Below, one piece after another: positions 10,655-21,507 of a stretch of 64,000 bases of DNA (position 1 is its first letter; each line of letters starts with the position of its first letter). The notes beneath the pieces were generated by a model. That model did no database searches. It saw only the letters and a list, made by a program, of their open reading frames with translations, and was not told the origin of the DNA. The position numbers and the translations under genes were made by a program. Source of the DNA: Trichoderma breve (Eukaryota; Ascomycota; Sordariomycetes; Hypocreales; Hypocreaceae); NCBI RefSeq assembly GCF_028502605.1, contig NC_079232.1, forward strand, positions 248,001-312,000, read 5' to 3'.

Positions 10655-13600
10655 TCACTTCTTAAAGAAGTCTAGAAACCCTTTGTTATCGCGTGCTACA
10701 GCAACATCAATAGCTGTTCTCTGCCGTCCATCTTCGGCGAGAGGATCAAGCCCTTTGGAGACTAGAAATTTGAACCTTGCAATGGTGATGTCGTCTTTAC
10801 TCCTTCCACCATGCCTGCCTTGGAACGATGAGCCCGCCAAGGTATGTAACAGAGTCTCTCCAGCATTATTGCGGACCATGAAATCCGCCCCTGCCTCCTC
10901 GTAGAATGCCAGCTGCTCTTGTTCAAAATCCTCGAGCTTGGTTCTATCCACTGGCTGTTGAGGCACAACTGGAAGGCCCGTGCTTGCGAGGACGAGTTGT
11001 GGCAAGAATGGTGTTTGAAAGTTTGTGTTTGGGAAGCTCACGCTTGGGGTGGCTGTAGCTGTACCTGGGGGGACTGCGGTTGGAAATGGGTAGACGGTGC
11101 TTGGGTGAGGTCTCGTCAGGGCTATGCTTTGGGAGCCAGCGTTGAAGACACCGAAATGTGAGCTCTGTAAGCCAACTCGTGGCCAGTCTAAGTTTGAAGG
11201 TTCTGAAGAAAACCAATTGAACAATGGCGTGTTACCATTCTTGGTATTACGAATGTCAATTGGAACGCCCATGTCAAGGAAGCGCTGAAACAATGCATGC
11301 TTCGGCCGGTGACCGAGGAAATGTATGGGAAAATTGCCGTCGGCGTCCGGATGCAATGGGTCTGAACCTGCATCTAGAAGGATATCGACAATGTCTTGGC
11401 AAGGTCCTTGTCGGAAGAAACCCATACGTGGATTGCAGAACCCTGGCTGAACATAGTTGATTGGTAAATTACCTTGGGTATCTTCTTCATGTACAAGCTC
11501 CGGACGCTTAGATAACATCAATTTCACCACCTCGTTGTGTTTGCAGATTTCATTCGGTGCATGAGACTCCAAGATGTGATGTAGAGCGTTTTTGCCCTCA
11601 CTATCCCGGGCTGACACATCGGCTCCCAGTTCAACGAGCTTCGTAGTGGTGACATCGGCCACGGTTTTGTTGCGGCATGCTGCCATAAGCAATGTCCTGC
11701 CTTTACCATCGCGATATTCCAGGTCGAGGGATTTCCAGTCAATAATGTCTTGGATAAACTTGCTGGTTTCCAACAGCTCGTGAATGACGGTGCAGTTCTC
11801 ATAGTGATGGCCTTTAGGGGGCTGTTTACCTGACTTGCCATTCTCATTATTGTTGATGGTCTCATTTGTGGATGCCATAGGCGCAAGAGAAGCATTGCTA
11901 TCCTGAATGGCCTTGTCAAACCTGGCATATATGTCTACACCGTGAGAAACAAGCAGCTCCATCATGCGAATGTACTTGGATTTATCATCAGGTTTCGCTG
12001 GATTTGCCATGTTATTACCGAAACCACTACCGAAAAGGAGGCCGTGATTTGGGGCAGAAGCGTGGGTTGCTTTATGGTCAACGAGTAGTAACGCGTATAA
12101 CTCATCCAATTCAATCATGGCGCCATCCCTCCTTATTGGACCAAGCTTGTCTCCTGAAGCATTGGCGTTGCATCTCTTGTTTAGATCCATGCCGACCGAT
12201 ATCAGTCGCTCAAATAGCTGATCGTTGCATTCTTCGATTGCAGCGAATAAAGTTGAGATATCTAATGCGGTTCCCGGTGGTAGGATAATTTGTAGCATTC
12301 TCGGATTGCTATGTCTAACCGCAAGAGTCTGACAGCTTTTGCCCATATTGTCGTTTGCGTGAATATCTGCGCCGGCACTGACAAGTATTCGAGCTGCTTC
12401 CTCCTGGAAAGAAGGCACCCTAGGAGTATTTCCTGGAATACTCTCCAGTGCCATATGCAGAGGCGTCCGCTTAATCTGATCTTTCAAGTTGACATTGGCT
12501 CCGTGACTGATGAGATAAGGAAGTGCCTGGTGAACCTGCCACCAGTGGTGACCTCTGGCCAAGATGTGAAGCGCAGTCTCCCCCTCTACTATCTGTCCAT
12601 CTACCAGATTAAAGAACTGTGTAGAGGTTTGCGCATTGACATTGGCTTTAAAGGTCTCAACGAGCACTTTCACCACCTCCATGTTCGGCATTCTGCTGCT
12701 GCATGCGGCAATTAAGAGTGAGCTGATGCTTCGGGGGCCAAAGGGACCTCTTCCCTTTGTAATACCATTCAGCCACTTTGTGCACCATTTCTTGCTTTCA
12801 AAGTTTTTCACAACTTCACCAGTGCATAACTTCTCGAGGAGCAGTCCATATCCTCCAAGGACCAAACTATGCCACGGGGTACCATTTGCGCGGCTTGCTT
12901 CCGTGAAATCCGCACCCTCTCGATGGACCTCTTCGACGCGACTGTACTCTCGTGATATTAAGAACTTGTCAGGTTCAGAGTCATGGCAATGTATATGATT
13001 ACAATGATGTTCAGGTTCTGGAGGTCCCACCATTGCCTCCGCCTGCTCCCGAAGGCTTGAAAGGGACTCAATATCCCCTTCAAATAGTTTTGGATCCAGT
13101 CTATTGACCAGAGCCAGGAAGCATCTTAGAGTATAGCGCATTGTTGGGCTCTTGATAAGAGTAATGGCTTCCTGAATCTGGTTTCGTCCGGAAGTATCTG
13201 TTGTATGAACGTCTAGTCCGTGAGCGATTAACATGTCCAGTATCTCGTCAAGGCGGCTTGAAGTATGCTCGGGTGGTATTTCTTTGTCTTCCCGCATGGG
13301 TTGCTTAATCCTACGCAGAAATGGTCGTGTTTCATCGTTAAGCTTAAGCCCTGCGGCTTGGAGACGATTCTGTCTGTCGCCGGCCGAGCCACAGCCTCTC
13401 CAAAGCTCCAGTTCGCTTTCAAATTTGGTACATTCTTGTAGTGGTGTCATACCATCCTTCGCCCGGATGTTAACATCGGCTCCTGATGCGAGTAAGAACG
13501 CTACCGCTTCTGGGCGTCCGGATCTGCATGCATAATGCAGAGCTGTTCGTCCACTATTATCCCGATGATTAACGAGAGTTGAGACATTCGAAGAACCATC

Positions 13601-16600
13601 TTTCTCGACTTCATCGAGAAGCATACCAATAATGTTTGACTGACAAGCCCGAGCTGCGAGGTGCAATGGAGTCAACCCCTCAAGAGTCACAGCTGCCACA
13701 TTCGCCCCAACTCTGAGGAGTGCGGCGACGTGATACTCGGAGATAGTCGCAGCCAAATGGAGGGGCGTTATGCCATCACTGTCGGCTGGGCTCGGGTTCT
13801 TGCAAACACTCAACAAGTAATTGATAGGGTTCTTTTCATATTGGCTGTCAGACGCCTCAGCCTCTATACTGCAGGCGATATGCAGGGGGGTTCTTCCCTG
13901 ATTGTTTGCTTGATTGGGATCAACTCCACTCTCAGTCAGTAGGTTATATATATCTGGAATTGGCGGACCATTCCTCATATGCCAAGATGACCGCTGGGCC
14001 GGGTACGACCGAGTGTAAATTGCTTCATGCCACATGGTATTCCCCGCTTCATCTTGGGCAAGCGGACTGACCCCCAGATCCAAGAAGTATTTAAATCGAT
14101 CGTAAGCATCGCAGCGGGCCGCTTCATGGAGCAAAGTTCGGCCCTTGTCGTCGCGGCAATCGGATTTCGCTCCCAGTTCCACAAAGGTCTTGAGATAACT
14201 GGTCGTTTGGCGATCTTCACGGTGGAAATATGCGCTTACTCTTTGAAATAAAGGCGTACGGCCATTGTTATCTCGAGCCTCAAGATCTGCGCCGGATTCC
14301 ACCAAGAGCTTGATCAAATACTCATGCCCATTCCCATACTCGTTCTCAATGTGCAATGCCGTTTGACCGCTGTGATTCTTCATATTTGGGTCGGCTCCCC
14401 GTGCCAAGAGAGCAAGAACGAGATCGCGATTCGTATGTCGGCAACGCAAGGCAACGTGAAGAGCGCCATTGCCATCATTATCCACGGCATTACAGTCTGG
14501 ACCGAAGGATAAGAATTCCAACGAGGTTTCCGGCGACTGAGAAGAGAGAAGACATAAAAGCGGCGTTCTACCATCCGAAGTTCGTCGCTTATTGATATCT
14601 GCGCCGCCCTCCTCGATGAGTAGACGGACAGCATCTTTGCTGGTGAGATTTCCGTGCAGTGGTGTGTCTCCCTTGTCGCACGTTGTGTTTACGTCGGCGC
14701 CCGCCTTGAGAAGTAGCCGTAGCATGGCAAAAACTGATTCAGATGACACAAAGGCTGACCCCGAGAACAAGCTGTGTAGAGCCGTCTTGCCCTCGAGATC
14801 TGGAACCTCTAGATCGACCCCAACCTCCTGAACTAGCTCAAAACATTTTTGAATCCTGTCCACGCTTGGCCGATTGTCCCCTGCAGCACTACTGGACAGC
14901 ACGTGAAGGGCTGTAAGCATGCGCTCTGAACCATTGGGATCCAGACCCTTTGCACCATGAATTATGCTAAGATCTTGATAGAATTTCGGCTCAATTAAGA
15001 CATTTGGATTAGCTCCAGCTCTCAGAAGGACTTCTATAGTCTGAGGGTTGACTGCCGAGCAAGCATAGTATAATGCCGTGTGATCGGAAACGAAGGCGTC
15101 CACCTCGATGCCTGGGTGTTTCAGGATGCATTCCACAACTTTATCCTGACCAGACTCAGCTGCCAAGTGCAATGCGTTATACACAACACTAATATCATTG
15201 AGAAAGGGTAAATATATGGCCACAACTTCTTCATGCCCATTCTTGCAGGCATATTGGAGCGGCGTCCGGCCAGTAGACCTGCGCTCGGCATAATGGCCGC
15301 GTTTGGCCTGAGGATCTGTCCTAGGAGTGAGGGGATCAACCCCAGCAGTCAATAAGATCTGTGCTGCTGCTGCGTGGTTTCGCATTGCAGCTTCGTGTAA
15401 TGGCGTCAAGCCAGTAGCGTTATATTTGTTTGACTCGGCACCGTGCTGTAGGAGAAGCCTGATTGCTTCCTCATGTCCATGATACGCAGCCCAGTAGATG
15501 GGAGTTTCTTCCCTCTCATTGACAACATTGGCGTTGGTGTCTGGCCTCTCCAGAAGCTCCCGCATGTAATCCGTCAGATTGAGATAAGCAGCAACATGTA
15601 GAGGAGACATGTCATAAAAGTCGCAATTCGGCCACTCTAGACTCAGCCAGACGAGAAGGCGGTTCCCTTGGAGGAAATTATCCAGTAGTTTATATAGCTC
15701 TGGTTGACCTCTGGCAAATAATCCAGCCTTGGTTATGTGTATATGCCAATTGAAGACGGCATACTCGGCAAAAGGGTGTTCTAGCCTTGAATCTTGGTTA
15801 AGTCTTCTACGTTTCGACCCCTGATTTCTCATCTCGCTCTTCTCCATAATCTCATAGCTGTCCAGGCACCCTGCATCAAGGTAGGATAGACATGCGAGGG
15901 CTAGCCTGAGGTGAGTTGTATCAGATTCGATCAAACTATACTCATCTACTGGACGATCCTGAGCAGGAGAGCGTGTTTGGCCCTTGAGAAATTCAGTGAG
16001 AGAATGGTGTACAACAGAAACGGTCTCATCTGGAAGAATCTCCAAAAGTGATCCACAGATCGCACGGATAATATCCTTGGCCTCCTTGAGCTCACGTATA
16101 CCATCCAGTTGACGTGTCACGCTGAGCATTTCTGACATCTCAAGGAGTCGGAGCGGGCGATTTGCGTGAGTCACCCACTGCAGAACTAGGAGCTGCACAT
16201 GATGTGGTATACCAGACCTCTGAGAATGTTCGTTGAGAAGAGTAGTGTACATGACATTGAGATTGGCGGGTAGAGTCTCAAGAATGTGCTCTATGTTGGC
16301 ATCTTGTTCCATGATTTGTTCCATGACCAGCTTAGCGTAAAGGAAGATTCCGCCGGCTTTTTCAAGGATTGCTTGCTGGATCTTGTTTTGATCATTTTTA
16401 GGAATGTGAGAGCTAGCAAGCAGTCGTTGTACATAAACCGCAATGTCTTGATCCACTAACTGTTCCTGGAGGCGAATTTGTACCGTCGGGTAAGGTCTAA
16501 GTGGTGTTTCAACTGCAGGTACGGGTCTGCTTGTTATAATCATTCGAATCTTGGGCGGCTGCCAAGACGCGAATTTGGCCAACTCGTGCAGAAACTGGTC

Positions 16601-17224
16601 ATTGCCAAGGTTCATCTCGTCCAGAGCGTCTACAACGCAGTAGACCTTGGGCACGTATGTACACGCTAGCCGAAGGTCTCTGAACAGGTCCGTAATGGAC
16701 AGCGTCTCAATTGTTCGACGCTCGTCAAGGTACTCCTTGAGTCTGGCTTGGAGCGGCGGGCTGTAGGGTAGAATCTGGACAAGCCAGTCTCGTAGCAGAG
16801 CTGTTGGCTCATAATTGGCGCGGATGATCTGTCGGAAGAAGAAATAGAGAACTGGAACACCTTCTACTTGCAGTCGCTGAAGTGATCTAGCGGCGAAGAC
16901 AGACTTTCCTGAACCGGGGATGCCTTTGAGCCAAAGTATCCCCTCGGCTTCCGAATCATGCCATTGCTTGTAAGCATCCGTTAAGTAGAGCCAGTCGCCT
17001 GTTCCAGCAACATGGGAACTCAGGTGCTTGTAGAATTCTCCATTGACCGCAGCATAGTCAGTTGGACAAAGCCATTGCTTGATTTTGCTGAGAGTCTCGG
17101 GCGTCTGAGGCAGGATATTCTCTTCGTTGAAATCGCTCACGTCATCACGGCTCAGCATAACAATGTCACCATTGTCCGCAGCCACGGAATCTCCGGGTGT
17201 AATAATTTCAAATGATTGATCCAT
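10655..17224 (-). CDS. NACHT-ankyrin repeat NLR-like protein
   Basis: A 2189-residue STAND NTPase with a very long ankyrin array, in one uninterrupted exon. A short N-terminal region includes the common fungal linker KIKQWLCPTDY (48-57). The NACHT-type NTPase follows: Walker A GIPGSGKS (101-108), Walker B with VVDALDE (about 197-203) and the sensor IITSRP (229-234). Ankyrin repeats start near residue 600 and run to the C-terminus, with a non-repeat section in the middle and a Pro/Thr/Ser-rich insertion near the end. Such proteins are implicated in fungal self/non-self recognition and programmed cell death. No HET, PNP or Goodbye-like effector domain was recognised at the N-terminus. The ATG at 17224 was chosen because the conserved region follows closely. 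An in-frame ATG at 17494 would add 90 residues. The gene ends 106 bp from the convergent pseudogene. Confidence 0.93.
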   Translation of the reverse strand: MDQSFEIITPGDSVAADNGDIVMLSRDDVSDFNEENILPQTPETLSKIKQWLCPTDYAAVNGEFYKHLSSHVAGTGDWLYLTDAYKQWHDSEAEGILWLKGIPGSGKSVFAARSLQRLQVEGVPVLYFFFRQIIRANYEPTALLRDWLVQILPYSPPLQARLKEYLDERRTIETLSITDLFRDLRLACTYVPKVYCVVDALDEMNLGNDQFLHELAKFASWQPPKIRMIITSRPVPAVETPLRPYPTVQIRLQEQLVDQDIAVYVQRLLASSHIPKNDQNKIQQAILEKAGGIFLYAKLVMEQIMEQDANIEHILETLPANLNVMYTTLLNEHSQRSGIPHHVQLLVLQWVTHANRPLRLLEMSEMLSVTRQLDGIRELKEAKDIIRAICGSLLEILPDETVSVVHHSLTEFLKGQTRSPAQDRPVDEYSLIESDTTHLRLALACLSYLDAGCLDSYEIMEKSEMRNQGSKRRRLNQDSRLEHPFAEYAVFNWHIHITKAGLFARGQPELYKLLDNFLQGNRLLVWLSLEWPNCDFYDMSPLHVAAYLNLTDYMRELLERPDTNANVVNEREETPIYWAAYHGHEEAIRLLLQHGAESNKYNATGLTPLHEAAMRNHAAAAQILLTAGVDPLTPRTDPQAKRGHYAERRSTGRTPLQYACKNGHEEVVAIYLPFLNDISVVYNALHLAAESGQDKVVECILKHPGIEVDAFVSDHTALYYACSAVNPQTIEVLLRAGANPNVLIEPKFYQDLSIIHGAKGLDPNGSERMLTALHVLSSSAAGDNRPSVDRIQKCFELVQEVGVDLEVPDLEGKTALHSLFSGSAFVSSESVFAMLRLLLKAGADVNTTCDKGDTPLHGNLTSKDAVRLLIEEGGADINKRRTSDGRTPLLCLLSSQSPETSLEFLSFGPDCNAVDNDGNGALHVALRCRHTNRDLVLALLARGADPNMKNHSGQTALHIENEYGNGHEYLIKLLVESGADLEARDNNGRTPLFQRVSAYFHREDRQTTSYLKTFVELGAKSDCRDDKGRTLLHEAARCDAYDRFKYFLDLGVSPLAQDEAGNTMWHEAIYTRSYPAQRSSWHMRNGPPIPDIYNLLTESGVDPNQANNQGRTPLHIACSIEAEASDSQYEKNPINYLLSVCKNPSPADSDGITPLHLAATISEYHVAALLRVGANVAAVTLEGLTPLHLAARACQSNIIGMLLDEVEKDGSSNVSTLVNHRDNSGRTALHYACRSGRPEAVAFLLASGADVNIRAKDGMTPLQECTKFESELELWRGCGSAGDRQNRLQAAGLKLNDETRPFLRRIKQPMREDKEIPPEHTSSRLDEILDMLIAHGLDVHTTDTSGRNQIQEAITLIKSPTMRYTLRCFLALVNRLDPKLFEGDIESLSSLREQAEAMVGPPEPEHHCNHIHCHDSEPDKFLISREYSRVEEVHREGADFTEASRANGTPWHSLVLGGYGLLLEKLCTGEVVKNFESKKWCTKWLNGITKGRGPFGPRSISSLLIAACSSRMPNMEVVKVLVETFKANVNAQTSTQFFNLVDGQIVEGETALHILARGHHWWQVHQALPYLISHGANVNLKDQIKRTPLHMALESIPGNTPRVPSFQEEAARILVSAGADIHANDNMGKSCQTLAVRHSNPRMLQIILPPGTALDISTLFAAIEECNDQLFERLISVGMDLNKRCNANASGDKLGPIRRDGAMIELDELYALLLVDHKATHASAPNHGLLFGSGFGNNMANPAKPDDKSKYIRMMELLVSHGVDIYARFDKAIQDSNASLAPMASTNETINNNENGKSGKQPPKGHHYENCTVIHELLETSKFIQDIIDWKSLDLEYRDGKGRTLLMAACRNKTVADVTTTKLVELGADVSARDSEGKNALHHILESHAPNEICKHNEVVKLMLSKRPELVHEEDTQGNLPINYVQPGFCNPRMGFFRQGPCQDIVDILLDAGSDPLHPDADGNFPIHFLGHRPKHALFQRFLDMGVPIDIRNTKNGNTPLFNWFSSEPSNLDWPRVGLQSSHFGVFNAGSQSIALTRPHPSTVYPFPTAVPPGTATATPSVSFPNTNFQTPFLPQLVLASTGLPVVPQQPVDRTKLEDFEQEQLAFYEEAGADFMVRNNAGETLLHTLAGSSFQGRHGGRSKDDITIARFKFLVSKGLDPLAEDGRQRTAIDVAVARDNKGFLDFFKK

Positions 17225-17578
17225 AATGTATAATATGTTCTGGTAGTCATTGACGTCTAATACTGCAGATCGTTGGTTGGAGTGCTGTTTATGCAGGCAG
17301 TATTTAAAGGCAATTGACAGCCCTTGTCCGGACAGATTATTGGTCTTGGAGCCGGTGGTCTGTGCGCTGGAGCCTAATTTTCTAATAAGATGTGGAGTCT
17401 CAACTTTGGAGTAATAACGTGATTGGGAAGTTGGAGTCTGATATACGAGATTCACGACCAGAAACGGCTGTGGCCGAAGGTAACATCTCGACATTAACCT
17501 AAAACTCGTTGGGGAGAGAGATATTACGCGCAATGAATTTGGCTATTATTATACACGTATTTAGTTTCAATGCTCAAG

Positions 17579-18509
17579 TTACAGCTCAGTTCTTCCTATG
17601 TCCTTTGTCTCTATTTGACCTGTAATAACATGTATATAAAACCCAACGACGCGACGGTCTGTTTCGATATCACTTATTACCTTGTCAACTATCCCATCTA
17701 CCTCATCGTGAGATGTAACAATTGCCGATCCAGTCTTATCAAGTGTGCCTTTTAAAATTTGGCGTGCAGCGGCCATGAAAAGTCGTCCAGTGGTTTTACG
17801 AAGGTTTTCCGGCAAACCAAAGCTATGATAGATGCTCTCATGACAATTGACATATCCAGATTCTTGAATTTGGCTTAGTAGTCGCATTGGGGCTCTGGAA
17901 GATTATTAGGGCTTTTGGACGGTATTAAAAACTGGTTTGAGTTACTCACATAATATCTCTGCCAACAGAGCGGGCGTACTGCACTTCAGCGTTGCTCCAC
18001 AGCGCAAATTCCTTTGTCACGGGCACACATGTAATTCCTGAGTGTCCATAGTCCTCCCACACAAGCCAACCTCCTGGTCGCAGCAGCATCTTGATATTTT
18101 GAGCTGCTTCTGCCCATTGGACGGCTTTGAGGCCAAGTATGAGCATTCGTACATGAATCACATCATACTGCGCCCGCAATCGCTCAGGGAACGGTTTAAG
18201 TATGTCCCCGGGGAAAAGTCGAACATTATTAGGTAGCTCATAAGCTTCAATGAACTTCGATGGGTCGTAGTCGTAGCCGTCTAGACGTGCATTGCTGGGT
18301 AATTTGGCCGCAAGATCTCGAAGCCAAATACCAGTGCCAGTGGCAAGATCAGCTATAGCGGGAGGATGGTCAAGCTTCACCAGACCACCAAAAATGTGAG
18401 GCGGCAAAAGATGTTTGGTAACTGGCATCCACATATTATAATGCTGATTATGGAGGCGCTGCTCCTCGCCAGGATCAGGACCTCGATTCAGTGTGTATGG
18501 GGATTCCAT
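17579..18509 (-). CDS. SAM-dependent methyltransferase (class I, LaeA/UMTA-like)
   Basis: A 291-residue class I methyltransferase from two exons (18509-17950 and 17894-17579; intron 55 nt). The SAM-binding motif I is ADLATGTGI (53-61), followed by an acidic-loop region around LDGYDYD (77-83). The conserved LRPGGWLVWED (143-153) is also present. The N-terminus with QHYNMW resembles the group of fungal methyltransferases that includes LaeA-like proteins and cluster tailoring O-methyltransferases. The ATG at 18509 is preferred; an in-frame ATG at 18590 would add 27 residues. Its neighbours (SnoaL-like protein, prenyltransferase and P450 further along) suggest a tailoring role in secondary metabolism, but the substrate is unknown. 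Confidence 0.9.
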
Positions 18510-19613
18510 GTTGGGTCGATTTCTAGAGTATAACGATAAACTGTACTCTCGGTGGTAAGCTATAAAGAAGCAAGTTGAAGAAAGGCCCATGGGTTTGTAT
18601 TTGTATCTGATTCAGCGGTCTGGAGTAGACAGGAACCTAAAGTTCTTGGATCTGGCTCTACGCAGTCAGTCCCCTACTGATTAGAGTATCTGGAGTAGCT
18701 TTACTCACTAATTAGGGATATTCTAATTTCTGTAATATCGTAGCGCAATGATTTGTCATTCTCACTCTAATCTTATTGTAGCTAATTATCGTGAGATACA
18801 CAGAGGGCGATGTCAGGACATTCTAAATACTAATACGATATGTGTTGCAGCTAGCGATATCAGGTGTCAGCGAAGAACATGCTGACGTGCTAACATCACC
18901 ATGATATTCGGCTTTTCTCATCTCCATCAGAGGATTTTGTCCCAGAGTTAAATCGAGGCGGGAGATATTATGCGACTGATGCCCGGCTGATGGGCAATGA
19001 GTCGCGCTGAGAGCAGCACAGACGTAAGCGACCCATGGTTTGTTAGCCGAGATAGCCTGGATGAGCTAAAATCTCAAATACAGCATAGGTGATCATGCCC
19101 TGCAGAAGATGTGCGCAATAATGGGAAATAGGAATAAATTTGATTCCAAATCTGAAGCCTGTAACCTGTCAAGATGCCATAGTTCTAGCGCTGTGGAAGA
19201 ACCAAAAATATTCTTAGCTCTGGCTAGTCCGCATATTTGACGCTACTTCGACAGCTACAGAGACGTTATTGAAAGCTGGAGGAGAACTTGTGCTATGAGA
19301 TTGCGTTATGCCCCGGCTTACATGAGCATTTAGCCCGGGGATCCATCATACTCTTATCTGAGAGTAAATCAGAAGTATCTTAGCACCAAAAGGCCATACT
19401 CCCCCAATAAACCATAATCATGCCACTGGGTTTGAGGATTGTGTGCCTTAAGCTCATTGTATTATTCATAAAATTTAGCAGGCAGTCTAAGCATGCTGTT
19501 ACACGGAACTTGAGATAAGTAAATTGCAAAGCTTTATATGCTACAGTTTCTGTGTCAGTCAATGACAACCCCTGCTTCGTTTCGTTGCATAAAGAGATAT
19601 TCTATTTCCCGAT
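18510..19613. other. Intergenic spacer
   Basis: No supported gene. A 62-codon minus-strand frame at 19380-19568 contains LKPSGMIMVYWG, loosely like the LKPGG segment of methyltransferases. It could be a scrap of one, but this is too weak to call. Confidence 0.4.
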
Positions 19614-20051
19614 CTACTTCTTTTCAATAGCATTTTGAAGCTTCTGAATCCATTCAATTGTATACGCGCTATCCGCGAATTCCATGATGTCCACAATTTC
19701 TTGTCCAGTCTCATCAACCTTCATGATCCATACATATTCATTCTGATATTCCCCTAGAACCGTTTCACAAGTGGATTTGAGATGCAAGGTGATATGACGG
19801 GATTTGTCGTCAATTATAGGCTCATAGCCATCCATGAAAGAAAGTTTGAATCCGCTCATGACACTCTTCAGGTTGCCGACCCAGGCAGAATATTCGCTGT
19901 TGGTGCGTGGCGGCGCGTCTAGTGATTTTGGTAGGAGGCGGTGCATGCAACTCTCGCTGCGATATCTCACAACGGATTCTGTGGTGAACTCGTTGAAAGC
20001 ATTTAAGAAAGAGATGGCAAGTTCCATCATACGAGATCGTAGGTCACTCAT
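19614..20051 (-). CDS. SnoaL-like (NTF2-fold) small protein
   Basis: A single-exon protein of 145 residues starting at a clear ATG. Its size and layout match the SnoaL/NTF2-like alpha+beta barrel: an N-terminal helix (MMELAISFLNAFNEF), a strand region with hydrophobic alternation, a YQNEYVWIMKVDETGQ hairpin, and a C-terminal helix ending in lysines. Similar proteins of about 140 residues act in fungal meroterpenoid pathways as isomerases or cyclases (AusH and Trt14 are named examples), and the hairpin followed by VDIMEFADSAY is reminiscent of them. That similarity is from memory and unchecked. Stand-alone SnoaL-like proteins also occur outside such clusters. Its place between a methyltransferase and a regulator, 9 kb from a prenyl diphosphate synthase, favours a biosynthetic role. 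Confidence 0.82.
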   Translation of the reverse strand: MSDLRSRMMELAISFLNAFNEFTTESVVRYRSESCMHRLLPKSLDAPPRTNSEYSAWVGNLKSVMSGFKLSFMDGYEPIIDDKSRHITLHLKSTCETVLGEYQNEYVWIMKVDETGQEIVDIMEFADSAYTIEWIQKLQNAIEKK

Positions 20052-21507
20052 TGTGGCAAGATTTCGGGTGAGATGTTTTCGAATGCGGCCAACGGCCTGC
20101 TAACTCGAGAAATCTTCATACTTAAATAGGTGGGACAATGCATGTGGGACGCTTCAACAGCATACCGCTTTCCATAAGCAAAGTAAAAAAAAACCCCGAA
20201 GTCGGTTTAAAGCGTGCGTTTTTGTAAGAGAGACGTAAGCTGTGAAGTGGGTCTATTGGACAGCTTCTGATAGATCTCATGAGACGTCGGTATTATTGTC
20301 GTTTCTGGTATGTGGAGCATAGGTAGTTCTGTCCGTTATAGATCATACCGCAGTTCTACTGGCTGTACCTACATGGAGCAGAAGGCCGTTCGGGAGTTTC
20401 GGGAGGGGTTGGAAAAGTAATGTGGCCTCGGTGGACCAGTTGGAATCAGGTAACATGCTGAGTATGCTCCTCGTCGAAATCCAGGGCACAGACTGCTCCG
20501 TAGTTGTAGTTTGTATGACCCCTTTGGCATCGGATGACCGATGATTTCCGTTATCACCGTGACTGGGTTTGCTTACATCTGGTTTTTGGGGGTGCCCTGC
20601 CAAAGAAGATCGGAGTAGCGTCGATTCAGCGGGTTAGTGTCCAGCCTGCATCTCCCTCACCCTGTTCCAACTACCCAGTTATTGGAGCCCGCATCCACCC
20701 TCAACACATGGTCGACGGTGAAATATGTTCGATGGAAAGCTTTGTCCTGCGGTGATCTGTTCTACCCCTGGCGGGTTTTCGTGATTCTATTGGAAATCGT
20801 CCGAGACTCCACAGGAGCCTGCCACTGGCGGAAGTTGCCAACAAAAGAAGAGACTCAATTACATGCAGTCATCCATGCCGGCTTCGAGAAAGCGTTTACT
20901 CATTGTTTTTACCCATACAATATGTTCTGGTATTTCGAAATGAGGTGTTATTGCTATATCCATGACATTATCGGCATTTATAGAATTGTCGTAGCACCTC
21001 AGTGACACGGGTCAAGCGGCATGGGAACGGCTGCAAGTATCTCAGTATGAGTCCATGCTTTGATTTACACACAAATACGGACCGACTGCTAAGGACTATG
21101 AGGATTATGGACCCATGTAAACTGTGAATAGTTCTCGTAAGGGGTTTATCCTAGTGTGGAGATGATATGTCATTCCTTATCGCTCTCACCTGCCAGACAC
21201 TATATGAGAGCTCGAGATGCCACTTGGTCATGGAATCAATCATGTACTGTTTTATAAAGTGACCACAAAAATTAAACACAATTCGTTACTATTATGGAGT
21301 CGTCCAACGTGCAGATGATAAAGAGACGTCGCAACTTTGGCTCAAAGCACACCTACTTCGGCAACCATTATACGACCACACTTGGAAAACCAGTTCTACG
21401 ACGATGCTATATTCATTCGTGCGCTATCATGTACAAAAAGTCACATCAACCTGGCATATCATGGCAAAATACTAACCAAGTGATCAGGTTTTCTGCCCTC
21501 AGACACA
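20052..21507. other. Intergenic spacer
   Basis: A 1.45 kb stretch with no recognisable gene. Frames on both strands at 20343-21005 and 21294-21545 show no known motif. The sequence next to 21508 may be decayed 5' sequence of the acyl-CoA dehydrogenase pseudogene. Confidence 0.4.

Noticed and set aside
19380..19568. Methyltransferase fragment
   Set aside because: A single LKPSG-like motif is not enough to call a remnant.
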